Shown: piece by piece, positions 42,116 through 50,393 of the stretch
Position numbering within the stretch: position 1 is the stretch's first letter
Layout: every line of letters begins with the position of its first letter
Origin: Candidatus Omnitrophica bacterium UBA6210
GTDB lineage: Bacteria; Omnitrophota; Gorgyraeia; Velamenicoccales; Velamenicoccaceae
Direction: 5' to 3'
DNA length: 64,000 nt
Assembly: GCA_002421805.1 (NCBI GenBank)
Contig: DISM01000003.1
Location: 62,001-126,000 of the forward strand
Notes under the pieces: model-generated
Database searches by the model: none
What the model was told of the DNA's origin: nothing
Seen by the model: the letters and a program-made list of their open reading frames with translations, nothing else
Translations under genes and position numbers: made by a program

Positions 42116-43360
42116 TTATACCTCATACTCTTTCAGCTTCTCGGCCACGATCGCAGGCAATAACGCCGTTATACAGACACCGTCTTGGCCGTAGTTGATG
42201 TCCCTGACATGACCATGGGAATAGATCAGGTCGACCAAATCCATGCGGGCGAGCGGCAATTTCATTTTGATCTCCAGCGAATATCCCTGCAGGCTATTTT
42301 CGATGTGTCCGACAAGCTCGTCCAGGTTGCGTTTGTGAAGCGCGGAGATCGCCACGGCGCCCGGATATTGCGTTTGAAAACGGGCCACCCGCCCTTCGTC
42401 TTTCAGGAGATCGATCTTATTCAACGCCAGGACGGTCTTCTTGTCCTGGGCGCCGAGCTCATCCAGGACCTGGCAGACGGATGCATAATGCTCATTGACG
42501 TAAGGCGAACTGATATCCAGGACGTGGACCAGAAGATCCGCCTGGACAACTTCTTCAAGGGTCGCCTTGAAGGCTTCGATCAAACGATGGGGCAGGTCGC
42601 GGATAAAACCGACGGTATCTGAAAAAACGACCTTCTGGTGATTGGGGAGCGGCAAGGAACGCGCCAGAGGATCCAGGGTCGTGAACAATCCCGCGCTCAC
42701 CGGCTGTCCGCTCTGCGTCAAGGCATTGAAAAGAGTCGACTTTCCCGCGCTCGTATAGCCGACAAAAACAATGGTGGGCAGGGATATCTCGTCCCGGCGG
42801 TTCCGAAGCGCCTTGCGCCGCATGGCCAGGGCCTTCAGGTCATCCTTGAGCTTTTTAATACGGTCGCGGATACGCCTGCGGTCCTCTTCAAGTTTCTGTT
42901 CGCCCGGCCCCCTTGTCCCGATACCGCCGCCCAGCCGCGATAGCTCCGTCCCCTTGCCGCTCAGCCGCGGCAGACGATATTCCAACTGCGCCAGCTCCAC
43001 CTGGGCTTTCCCTTCGGGGCTGCGGGCGCGCCTGGCGAAAATATCCAGGATCAACTGCGTGCGGTCAATCACCTTGACCTGCAGGGCCTTCTCGAGGTTC
43101 TTGTGCTGGGTGCCGCTCAAATCGTTGTTAAAGATCACTACGTTGATCTCTTCGGAGGCGACAAGGTCCACCAGCTGCTTGACCTTGCCCTCGCCGATAT
43201 AAAGATCGGGCGTCGTCTCCGGCCTGCGGCATACCTCTTCACAAACGACATCGGCGCCGGCCGTCAAGGCCAGCTCCCTCAATTCGCGCTGGGCCTCGTC
43301 GATATCGCGGTGTGTCTTCTGAAAATCGAACCTGACGGTCAAAAGAAGGGCGCGTTCCAT
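42116..43360 (-). CDS. hflX: GTPase HflX
   Basis: HflX (414 aa) is a ribosome-splitting GTPase that rescues stalled or heat-damaged ribosomes. The N-terminal HflX domain (GEGKVKQL, the VVIFNNDLSGTQHKNLEKAL segment and LAQLEYRLPRL), the Gly-rich linker GGGIGTRGPGE and the G domain (GYTSAGKST, DTVGFIRDLP, NKID) are intact. It lies 19 bp after the DUF2892 gene, at the end of the ArsR-headed run. No terminator was seen between them. Confidence 0.95.
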   Translation of the reverse strand: MERALLLTVRFDFQKTHRDIDEAQRELRELALTAGADVVCEEVCRRPETTPDLYIGEGKVKQLVDLVASEEINVVIFNNDLSGTQHKNLEKALQVKVIDRTQLILDIFARRARSPEGKAQVELAQLEYRLPRLSGKGTELSRLGGGIGTRGPGEQKLEEDRRRIRDRIKKLKDDLKALAMRRKALRNRRDEISLPTIVFVGYTSAGKSTLFNALTQSGQPVSAGLFTTLDPLARSLPLPNHQKVVFSDTVGFIRDLPHRLIEAFKATLEEVVQADLLVHVLDISSPYVNEHYASVCQVLDELGAQDKKTVLALNKIDLLKDEGRVARFQTQYPGAVAISALHKRNLDELVGHIENSLQGYSLEIKMKLPLARMDLVDLIYSHGHVRDINYGQDGVCITALLPAIVAEKLKEYEV

Positions 43361-43379
43361 ATATGCGGGCCTGTCTTTT

Positions 43380-43583
43380 CTATTTTGAACGGCTGTTGGT
43401 GTTCTTTATACCGCACTTCCCCAGTATCCACATCATAGGGCACCAGTTCGTGAAAGCAGACTGCAGCAGATTGAGCCCTACGAACGCCGTAAACCAAAGC
43501 CACTTTAAGTTGACGACGTAAGCCAAAATCAGGCTCGCAAGGATAAAGAACCCGGCGATACCGCGTAACATTCTTTCCAGCAT
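43380..43583 (-). CDS. DUF2892 inner-membrane protein
   Basis: A 67-aa protein with two membrane helices (about residues 8-24 and 27-43) and the family ending CPMMWILGKCGIK. This domain also forms the membrane part of the E. coli rhodanese YgaP, whose gene neighbours the ArsR-type regulator YgaV. Here too it belongs to an ArsR-led operon, though without a rhodanese domain. AAGGAGCG precedes the ATG. Confidence 0.85.
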   Translation of the reverse strand: MLERMLRGIAGFFILASLILAYVVNLKWLWFTAFVGLNLLQSAFTNWCPMMWILGKCGIKNTNSRSK

Positions 43584-43595
43584 CAGGCGCTCCTT

Positions 43596-44882
43596 TCAAA
43601 AAGAATATCTCAACCGCACGTAAATATTTTTGTCCTTCTTCATCTGGGCAAAAGTCGTCTGCTCGCCCTGGCCCCATGGAATGTTGGCGCCCATAACGAT
43701 CTTCCACTGGTCCGTCATGTCATAGGAAACGGAGAACCGCACATAGCCGTCCTGGTCGGACGGAGAATAAAAATTAAAGAACGAGACCGCGACGGTCTGG
43801 TTCTTGAAAAGTTTCGTGATGCGCTGGGTCAACAAGTGATAATACTCATCCCAGAAAAAATCCTGCGGCAGAAGGGCCGCCTTGTAAGCCCCGTAATCGA
43901 GGGTCTGTTCATAAAAATACTGGAATCCGATCTTCAGGTCATGGCCCAGGTCTTTTTCATAGCCGATCATGAACTTCGCCATCGAATTCTGGATGAGACG
44001 GTTGTCGCCCTTGGGATCTTCCGGGGAATAAAAATAACCGCCTTCGATATTACCTATGCCGCCGGCAAAAGGGCCGCGGAGACTGGCGCCGAAGACGTCC
44101 TGGCGCTCATAATAAAGCTGGTGCGCGGCCTCGTCCTTATAGCTCCTGGCGATCTTGTCAAAGCCGCGGTAAAGATAGACCGCAGCCTCCGTGTCCGAGA
44201 AATTCCTGTAAAAACGGCCGGCGTATTCAAAATTTTCCGGCTGCCAGCCGGGGCTGACGAGGAACCGGTCGGAAGACTTGCCGGCGATCCCTCCCTCAAA
44301 GCTGTCAAAGAACGACAATCTCTGACCCTCCGGCATGGTATTGGGCGTAAAATAAGGAATAACGATGAAATCGACATTGACGGCCTTGGGGTAAAAAGAC
44401 AATTTAACGGCGTCGGAAGGTTTCTTCAGATATTCATCGTCGCGGCCGATGTAGAACGATTCGTAGTCTTTCGGGAAGACGTCGTTGATAAAAAGATAAT
44501 CTCCTGTCCCCCACGTCAGAACCTGCCTGCCGGCCTTGATATCCATGAAAGAAGCCGGCGTCAGGCTGATATTGGCCTCACGCAGCTCAAAATCCGTCTT
44601 GCCCGCAAAATATTCATCGACCGTAAAATCGCCCTTGAATCGCAGGACGGAACGCCACCGGGACAAAAGGCCTTCACCGTCAAAGGAATACTGGTCTTTG
44701 AGCTGCAGCCTCTGTTCAGCCATATCGAAGCTTTTGTGTTTCGTAAGATTATCGTCGCTGGCCCTGTAACCGAAAGCCTCTTCCATGAAACCGCCAAGCG
44801 CCTGCCACTCCGCAGACGCAAGGCTTCCCGTCGCCGCCCACGCCAGGCAGGCAGCCATCCATATGGCAAACGGCTTCTTCAT
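43596..44882 (-). CDS. Outer-membrane beta-barrel protein (DUF1302-like)
   Basis: A 428-aa exported protein with a signal peptide (about 1-24, ending SLASA) and a long run of alternating beta strands rich in aromatic girdle residues, ending in Phe (RLRYSF), the classical C-terminal insertion signal for outer-membrane proteins. The RQVLTWGTGDYLFINDVFPKDY segment is typical of porin-like proteins found with RND/LolA operons. It is 5 bp after the LolA-like gene. Substrate unknown. Confidence 0.75.
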   Translation of the reverse strand: MKKPFAIWMAACLAWAATGSLASAEWQALGGFMEEAFGYRASDDNLTKHKSFDMAEQRLQLKDQYSFDGEGLLSRWRSVLRFKGDFTVDEYFAGKTDFELREANISLTPASFMDIKAGRQVLTWGTGDYLFINDVFPKDYESFYIGRDDEYLKKPSDAVKLSFYPKAVNVDFIVIPYFTPNTMPEGQRLSFFDSFEGGIAGKSSDRFLVSPGWQPENFEYAGRFYRNFSDTEAAVYLYRGFDKIARSYKDEAAHQLYYERQDVFGASLRGPFAGGIGNIEGGYFYSPEDPKGDNRLIQNSMAKFMIGYEKDLGHDLKIGFQYFYEQTLDYGAYKAALLPQDFFWDEYYHLLTQRITKLFKNQTVAVSFFNFYSPSDQDGYVRFSVSYDMTDQWKIVMGANIPWGQGEQTTFAQMKKDKNIYVRLRYSF

Positions 44883-44887
44883 GCGCC

Positions 44888-45676
44888 TCAACCTTTGATC
44901 CACTGGGACGGAGGATTGCGCAGGTATCTTTCCGTAAAGATGTCGTCGGTGATCCCGATGTCATAAGCGACGTCCGAGAAATCGGCGACCGTGAAGGCGC
45001 CGGAATTCAAGTCCGACGCCTTCATCTTGACGATCGTCGGATGCCCCTGGATATCCTTGACCTCGAGCGCCTCGATCGTCCTGTAGAGCTTGCCTTCCTT
45101 GTCGTAGTATTCGGCCTTGACGGGAACAAAATTATTCTTGTCTATCCATATCTTGTAATAGGAAAACTCGACCTGGGCTTCGTCTTTAGGCGTATTCTTC
45201 AGCACGTAGTATTTCTCATCTCCCGGCAGCATCTCATGGGCGTCCAGCGCGACGCTGCGTCCGGAGACATCCTCATAAAGGAAATTTGTGCCGGCAAAAC
45301 TCGAGCGTTTATCGGAAGCTGCGATCCGGCGCACGAGGTCCAGCGCCGGCAGATACAGCCAGCGGTCATCATCGCGGTCCGGATGCTTCCAGACGATATA
45401 AGACATGCCCTTGACGTCGTTCGGTTTATAAAAATAGACGTAATACTTCTGGTCGCCATTGTCCTGGATATTGAAACGCAAAATGGTCATCTGCCTCTCG
45501 CGTGTCCGCCCCTGGGCATCCGTGACGACCATCGTGACGGAAGAGCGTCCGTCCTTACCCTGATAGTACGCTATATGGCTTGCCTTTTGCGCCGCTTCGT
45601 CCGCGCTCATCTCGGCATAAACAGGACAAAAACTCAACCCAAGCCATGCCACGATAAAAAACAACGTCTTGTTCAT
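44888..45676 (-). CDS. LolA-like outer-membrane lipoprotein-sorting family protein
   Basis: A 262-aa periplasmic protein with a signal peptide (MNKTLFFIVAWLGLSFCPVYA). The mature part has the LolA/LppX-type half-barrel pattern, with YYVYFYKPNDVKGMSYIVWKH, WLYLPALDLVRRIAASDKRSSFAGT and FSYYKIWIDKNNFVPVKAEYYD. Such proteins bind acyl chains in the periplasm and commonly sit beside MMPL/RND transporters. It overlaps the RND gene by ATGA. Confidence 0.82.
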   Translation of the reverse strand: MNKTLFFIVAWLGLSFCPVYAEMSADEAAQKASHIAYYQGKDGRSSVTMVVTDAQGRTRERQMTILRFNIQDNGDQKYYVYFYKPNDVKGMSYIVWKHPDRDDDRWLYLPALDLVRRIAASDKRSSFAGTNFLYEDVSGRSVALDAHEMLPGDEKYYVLKNTPKDEAQVEFSYYKIWIDKNNFVPVKAEYYDKEGKLYRTIEALEVKDIQGHPTIVKMKASDLNSGAFTVADFSDVAYDIGITDDIFTERYLRNPPSQWIKG

Positions 45677-48213
45677 ATGGTCCTCTCTTTTTCCTTTACT
45701 CCCTTTTTGGCAAAAAAACATTGCCTTGACCTCGAAACCAGGACGCATACCATCGACAAAGCCGCAACACAGGCCAGAGCCACGAGAGTAGCCGTATTCC
45801 AACGCGCGCCGCTATAAGCCACCAGAACATAGGCTACGGCGCCGGCCACGACCAAAGACATCAACAGGCATTGCGGGCAAGAACCAAGAAAGTTCTTCTT
45901 CGCTTCGTAGAAGATGACGCCCGGATGGGCCGTAACGACCGCCGGCAGGATCAGCAGCGTACTGATACTGGCAAAAAACATGATGGTGAACATGAAAAAA
46001 CCGACGGTATTGTAAGGGACCAGAGGCGAAACAAACAACGGCAGGAACCCGATGGAGACCACGATGGCGTTGCGCAAGATGGCCCTGTAAGGGGTCAGGA
46101 ACATCTCCTCGGCGGTCTGCGGCCACCGGCCCTGCACCGCATAGATCGCCTTGGCGCGCTCGATAAAATGGATGGCGAAATCAATGGCCAGGCCCAGGGT
46201 CAGCGCCGAAAGCACGGCAACCGGCATATCGTATTCTTTCCCGGCCCACCCCAGCGCCCCATAGATAAAAAGGATCGTCACGGTCATGGGGATCATGGAA
46301 ACAAAGCCCGCCACGACCGAACGCAGCAGAATGATCATCATGATCAGCACGATGATAAAACTGCCCATGAAATTCCACAACATCCCGACCACCATCCTGT
46401 CCTGCCACACCATATTGATGTATGTCAGGCCGGACCAGTTGTGCGTGACCTCAAAAGGCGCAGGATTGTCCCGGAGGAACGCCTCTGTCTTGCGCTCCAC
46501 GCGGGCCATGACCTGGTTGTCCCCGGACCTCAACTGCAGCCACAAGTTCAGCCTCGCATAATCCGGCGTGACGAAATGAAAGAGATCATCGGGCTTATGA
46601 GAGCTTTCGAAGGACAGCAAGCATTGGGCCACGGCCTCTTTTGTCTTGGGGACAACATAAGATGCCTCCTCGCCCCCCATGAGTTCGCTGTAGACTTTCT
46701 TGACGATGTCCGCCAGGGACGTCGATTTGCCGACATCGCCTTCCCCGCCCAGATATTCCTGCAGGCGCGCGATATAGGACAGCATGGCGGGCTCCTTAAA
46801 GACCTCCGCCCCTTTGTCCTTGGCGTCAAAGACAAGATAGACGCTGTAGGTGCCTCCGAAATGCCTGTTCAGCACGCTGTCGGCGATGCGGATCGGATGC
46901 CGCCTAGCAAACCACTTTGTCGGATTGTCATTGATCTGGATCCTTGAAATCCCGACCAGCGATATGCCGATAACCACGACGGTCCCCGCAAGGACCAGGC
47001 GCCAACGCCGCAGCGTAAAACGGCCCATGCCGACAAGAAACCTGGAAAAAAGCCCCGCCTTGAGCTCTTCGTGGCTCAAGCCGAAATTCTTGAACTTCTC
47101 TTCTTTCATGAGCGCGACATAGGCCGGGATGAACAAAACCGTCGCAAGCCAGGCAATGCCGACGCCGACAGCCACGAAGACCCCGAACACCTGGATGGGC
47201 GGGATGGGCGCAAAAGAAAGCGAAAAGAACCCGGCCATCGTCGTGATCGACGTAAAAAGATTGGGGATGAAAAGGGTCTTCAATACATGCAGGACCGTCT
47301 TGTTTTTGTCTTTTGTGGCCGCGTAGTTTTCGAAGAAATCGCTCAACAGATGGATGGAATCAAGGACACAGATAGGCAGAAGGAATATGGGGATCATGGA
47401 GCTCATGATATGGATGGGGAAGCCGAACCCCACCATAAGGCCCATGGTCAGGATGACGACATCCATGGCCATCAGGATAGGCATAAGGACCAGGTTGACA
47501 TGGCGGAAGAACCAAAGCATCAGCAAAAATATGACAAGGATCGCCAGGGGCGCCGACACCCCCATTTGGACGAACATCTCCTTGCCGAATGCATCTTCGG
47601 CCAAAGGCAGGCCCGTCAGATAATACTTTTCGTCTCCCTGATAAGACTTGAGGATCCCCTGAATGGCCCTGGAGACCCTATAACTGACGTTCTTCTCCTT
47701 GATAGGCACATAAATACACAATGCCTTGGCATCCTGAGATATCAAGGTATTATAGAACAGCGGATTCTTCAGGGCCCTTTCTTTGATGCGCTCGGCATCT
47801 GCGGCGCTATAAGGGGGCTTGCCCATCAACCACTTGAACACGACTTCGCCCGCACCCCCCTGGCTGATGTCGTCCTTGTTCGCCAGGCTCATCAATTCAT
47901 AGCCGATGACCCCGTCGATCTTGGGGATGGCCTGGGTCAGTCCATAGACCTTTTCCAGGGTCTGCGGATTAAAGACGCCGTCTTTGTCCTTTTCATTGAC
48001 GACGCCCAGGACGATATAGTCATAAAGGCTGAATTCTTTTTTTATCTCTTGATGAAAGACCCTGACAAATTCGTTCCGGGGAAGCATGTTCTCCGGGTCC
48101 GTATCTATCTTGACGCGCAAAAACTGCAGCAGGGCCAAAAGCGTCAAGCCGGCCGCGATGCCGAAGACGACCTTCGGCCTGCGTAACGCGAATGCGATCA
48201 TCTTCTCGAACAT
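45673..48213 (-). CDS. MMPL/RND-superfamily transporter
   Basis: An 846-aa inner-membrane transporter. Two repeats of helix-loop-six helices are visible: an N-terminal helix then a periplasmic loop (about residues 35-220), a six-helix block with SMIPIFLLPICVLDSIHLLSDFF, a second helix and loop (about 415-620), and a second six-helix block with ALTLGLAIDFAIHFIER. Two extra C-terminal helices follow (about 775-830). MMPL members move lipids or hydrophobic molecules. The gene is 12 bp after arsR and couples to the LolA-like gene. Confidence 0.9.
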   Translation of the reverse strand: MFEKMIAFALRRPKVVFGIAAGLTLLALLQFLRVKIDTDPENMLPRNEFVRVFHQEIKKEFSLYDYIVLGVVNEKDKDGVFNPQTLEKVYGLTQAIPKIDGVIGYELMSLANKDDISQGGAGEVVFKWLMGKPPYSAADAERIKERALKNPLFYNTLISQDAKALCIYVPIKEKNVSYRVSRAIQGILKSYQGDEKYYLTGLPLAEDAFGKEMFVQMGVSAPLAILVIFLLMLWFFRHVNLVLMPILMAMDVVILTMGLMVGFGFPIHIMSSMIPIFLLPICVLDSIHLLSDFFENYAATKDKNKTVLHVLKTLFIPNLFTSITTMAGFFSLSFAPIPPIQVFGVFVAVGVGIAWLATVLFIPAYVALMKEEKFKNFGLSHEELKAGLFSRFLVGMGRFTLRRWRLVLAGTVVVIGISLVGISRIQINDNPTKWFARRHPIRIADSVLNRHFGGTYSVYLVFDAKDKGAEVFKEPAMLSYIARLQEYLGGEGDVGKSTSLADIVKKVYSELMGGEEASYVVPKTKEAVAQCLLSFESSHKPDDLFHFVTPDYARLNLWLQLRSGDNQVMARVERKTEAFLRDNPAPFEVTHNWSGLTYINMVWQDRMVVGMLWNFMGSFIIVLIMMIILLRSVVAGFVSMIPMTVTILFIYGALGWAGKEYDMPVAVLSALTLGLAIDFAIHFIERAKAIYAVQGRWPQTAEEMFLTPYRAILRNAIVVSIGFLPLFVSPLVPYNTVGFFMFTIMFFASISTLLILPAVVTAHPGVIFYEAKKNFLGSCPQCLLMSLVVAGAVAYVLVAYSGARWNTATLVALACVAALSMVCVLVSRSRQCFFAKKGVKEKERTI

Positions 48214-48225
48214 ACCAACCCCCCC

Positions 48226-48492
48226 CTAGCCCCTCAACACCCCAATCAGGTCCTTGATTCTCTCATCCAGAATGCGATAGCACGCCTTCACGCCTTCCTT
48301 GCGGATCTGGACGATGCCGCAAGACCGCAAGATACCTAAATGCTGGGAGACCGTCGACTGGGGCAGCTTAAGGGCCCTGACCATCCTGTCGACATTGCAT
48401 TCGTCCTTCGACAAAAGGCCTTCGACGATCCGGAGGCGCACGGGATGCGCGAGCGCCTTTAACAGTTTGCTTTGTTCGGCGTAATCCAGCAT
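48226..48492 (-). CDS. ArsR-family transcriptional repressor
   Basis: An 88-aa winged-helix regulator: LLKALAHPVRLRIVEGLL, the recognition helix LPQSTVSQHLGILRSCGIV, and the wing KEGVKACYRI. Cysteines are at 32, 58 and 71. Only C32 aligns with the metal box ELCVC of arsenic-type ArsR; the second box position is Val, so the signal is uncertain. The start ATG at 48490-48492 has GGGAGG upstream; a GTG five codons earlier would overlap that site. It is probably autoregulated through 48543-48576. Confidence 0.9.
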   Translation of the reverse strand: MLDYAEQSKLLKALAHPVRLRIVEGLLSKDECNVDRMVRALKLPQSTVSQHLGILRSCGIVQIRKEGVKACYRILDERIKDLIGVLRG

Positions 48493-48542
48493 ATCATACC
48501 TCCCCACGACAGCCGCTGCAGGAACCGGTCCTCAACGTGATT

Positions 48543-48586
48543 AATCGTATAATCGTAATATTACGATAAAACGATTGATTTGTCAA
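48543..48586 (-). promoter_or_regulatory. arsR promoter with overlapping nested palindromic operator
   Basis: ATCGTAATATTACGAT (48552-48567) is a perfect 16-bp palindrome, flanked symmetrically by AATCGT and ACGATT half-sites three bases away (whole span 48543-48576). On the minus strand TTGACA (48581-48586) and TAATAT (48558-48563) are 17 bp apart, so the palindrome covers the -10. This is a textbook layout for autorepression by the ArsR product of the next gene. Confidence 0.82.
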
Positions 48587-48600
48587 GCGGAATTTTTCAG

Positions 48601-49536
48601 TCACTCCCGGACCCTGTCTTCATCGAGCCGTTCCCGGATGCGGCGGGCGGCGGCATCCGGGTCGGCGTCCGCGGCCACATCGATCCATTCTATGCCCGGC
48701 TCGCGGCGGAACCATGTCATCTGCCTCTTGGCCAAATGCCTTGTGTTGCGTTTCATCAACTGCACGGCCTCATCCAATCCATGCCGCCCCTTCAGGAAAC
48801 CTTCTATTTCCCGCACCCCGATGCACTGGGAGGCCGTCCGGCCAAGATGCCGCTTCAACAGGCGCCGGACCTCGTCCAGCAGGCCGCCGTGGACCATGAA
48901 ATCAACCCTCTGGTCGATGCGGGCATACAGGTCCGCGCGGTCCCTCTGCAGACCGAAAATACGCACGTCATAGGACCCTGCCAGTCCTCGCCTCTTTTGC
49001 TGAAGCTCCGAGATGGGCCGGCGCGTCATCTCAAAAACCTCAAGGGCGCGGATGAGCCTTTTAGTATCATTGACGTTGATACGGCCGGCAGCCACAGGGT
49101 CCACCTGTTCGAGGCGCTGATGCAGGAAGAGATTGCCTTTTTCGGCGGCCAGGCGCAGGAGCGAAGAACGGACCTTGTCCGAAGACTTCTCCCCAAAGAT
49201 CCCGTAGATGAGAGAACGGACATAAAGGCCCGTCCCTCCCACGACGACAGGGACCTTTTTTCTCCTGATAATGTCCTTGACCTTCCGGGCGGCGGCAAGG
49301 CAGAACGCGGCGACGCTGTATTCTTTTGCCGGCGCTACGATATCCAGGAGGTGATAAGGGTATTTTCTGCGCAAAGACGCCGGCAGCTTGTCTGTCACGA
49401 TATCCATGCCTTTATAGATCTGCATGGAATCTGCGGAGATGTATTCACAAGGCAGATACTTAGACAGGTTCAAACTTACCTGTGTCTTGCCTGAACCTGT
49501 CGGGCCGACGATAAACACGACAACATGTTTTTTCAT
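48601..49536 (-). CDS. miaA: tRNA dimethylallyltransferase MiaA
   Basis: MiaA (311 aa) attaches a dimethylallyl group to A37 of tRNAs that read UNN codons, making i6A. P-loop GPTGSGKT (11-18), the DSMQIYKGMDI segment, VVGGTGLYVRSL, and the C-terminal RQMTWFRRE are characteristic. Its product is the substrate of MiaB, encoded two genes upstream. There is no ribosome binding site at normal distance; a terminator-like hairpin ends only a few bases before the ATG. Confidence 0.95.
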   Translation of the reverse strand: MKKHVVVFIVGPTGSGKTQVSLNLSKYLPCEYISADSMQIYKGMDIVTDKLPASLRRKYPYHLLDIVAPAKEYSVAAFCLAAARKVKDIIRRKKVPVVVGGTGLYVRSLIYGIFGEKSSDKVRSSLLRLAAEKGNLFLHQRLEQVDPVAAGRINVNDTKRLIRALEVFEMTRRPISELQQKRRGLAGSYDVRIFGLQRDRADLYARIDQRVDFMVHGGLLDEVRRLLKRHLGRTASQCIGVREIEGFLKGRHGLDEAVQLMKRNTRHLAKRQMTWFRREPGIEWIDVAADADPDAAARRIRERLDEDRVRE

Positions 49537-49572
49537 AAGAAAAAGGGATTACCAGCCTGACTGATAATCCCT
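49537..49572 (-). terminator. Terminator-like hairpin directly before miaA
   Basis: The minus-strand RNA forms AGGGATTA/TAATCCCT (arms 49565-49572 and 49544-49551) with a 13-nt loop, followed by UUUUUCUU that runs straight into the miaA ATG at 49534-49536. It would end transcription after the SPOR gene, or act as a conditional attenuator for miaA. The upstream GGAGGG lies in the left arm and is too far away to serve miaA. Confidence 0.6.
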
Positions 49573-49601
49573 CCGTTTGTTATGTCCCGATCTGCGCGCA
49601 T

Positions 49602-50393
49602 TCACTCCATGGGAAAAATCTTCGCAAGGAACCCATCCGACTCCAATTTTCTTTTGACTTCCTCCGCTTCCTTCTCCGTCGCATAACGGCCGATGCGGAT
49701 CCGGCACAGTTTTTTGCCGGAAAGCATGCAGAGGACGGAATAAACGTTATACCCCTTTGCCTTGAGGTGATCGATGTACTCCTGCGCGTTATCGAAATTG
49801 GTGAATGCGCCGACCTGCACCGTAAAGTATGAACCGGGCTCCTGGAGCCGGCGCGCGTCCCTGGCCTCGAACGACAGGGGGAAATCCTGCTGGAGCTTGT
49901 CATAATATTTCTTGAAGGCCGCTTGATCGCCCTGTTTAAGGTATATCTCCGCAAGGCGGAAATAAAGGGTTGCGCGGCGTTTGGGAGAGGGGTCTGTGCG
50001 CAGGAACTGCTCATAGACCTTCAGGGCCTCGCTGTAATTCTCCTGCAAGAACTCGATATCCCCAAGCCCCATATAAGCGTCCTCGTAATAGACAGACCCC
50101 GTATACTGATCGACGATGGCCTTGAAGTTCTTCTTGGCGGTCAGGAAATCAAAGAGATTGGCATAGCTGGCGCCTGTCAAATAGTTGGCCTGCGAGACGA
50201 CCGCAGGGTTATCAGGGTGCTCTTTGACCACCTTCACACATTCGTCGATCGCCTGGACATACTGTTTCTGTAAAAACAGGATCTGCGCCTTGTCCAGAGC
50301 GCCCGCAGTTGGTGCCGCGGCGCAAACCGTCCCGGAAGCCAGGAACAACGCTCCAACAACCCAGACAGGAATAATATTACGCCGTTTTCGCAT
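49602..50393 (-). CDS. TPR and SPOR domain envelope protein
   Basis: A 263-aa protein with a signal peptide (about 1-25), three to four TPR-like helix pairs (about 33-175) and a C-terminal SPOR domain (about 188-262; YFTVQVGAFTNFDNAQEYIDHLKAKGY). SPOR domains bind denuded peptidoglycan at division sites, and the arrangement resembles CpoB/YbgF-type proteins. It overlaps the end of miaB by 17 bases. Confidence 0.82.
   Translation of the reverse strand: MRKRRNIIPVWVVGALFLASGTVCAAAPTAGALDKAQILFLQKQYVQAIDECVKVVKEHPDNPAVVSQANYLTGASYANLFDFLTAKKNFKAIVDQYTGSVYYEDAYMGLGDIEFLQENYSEALKVYEQFLRTDPSPKRRATLYFRLAEIYLKQGDQAAFKKYYDKLQQDFPLSFEARDARRLQEPGSYFTVQVGAFTNFDNAQEYIDHLKAKGYNVYSVLCMLSGKKLCRIRIGRYATEKEAEEVKRKLESDGFLAKIFPME

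Noticed and set aside
43339..43707. A 122-codon minus frame around the DUF2892 gene
   Set aside because: It covers the clearly recognisable DUF2892 gene in another frame and overlaps the barrel gene; no family match.
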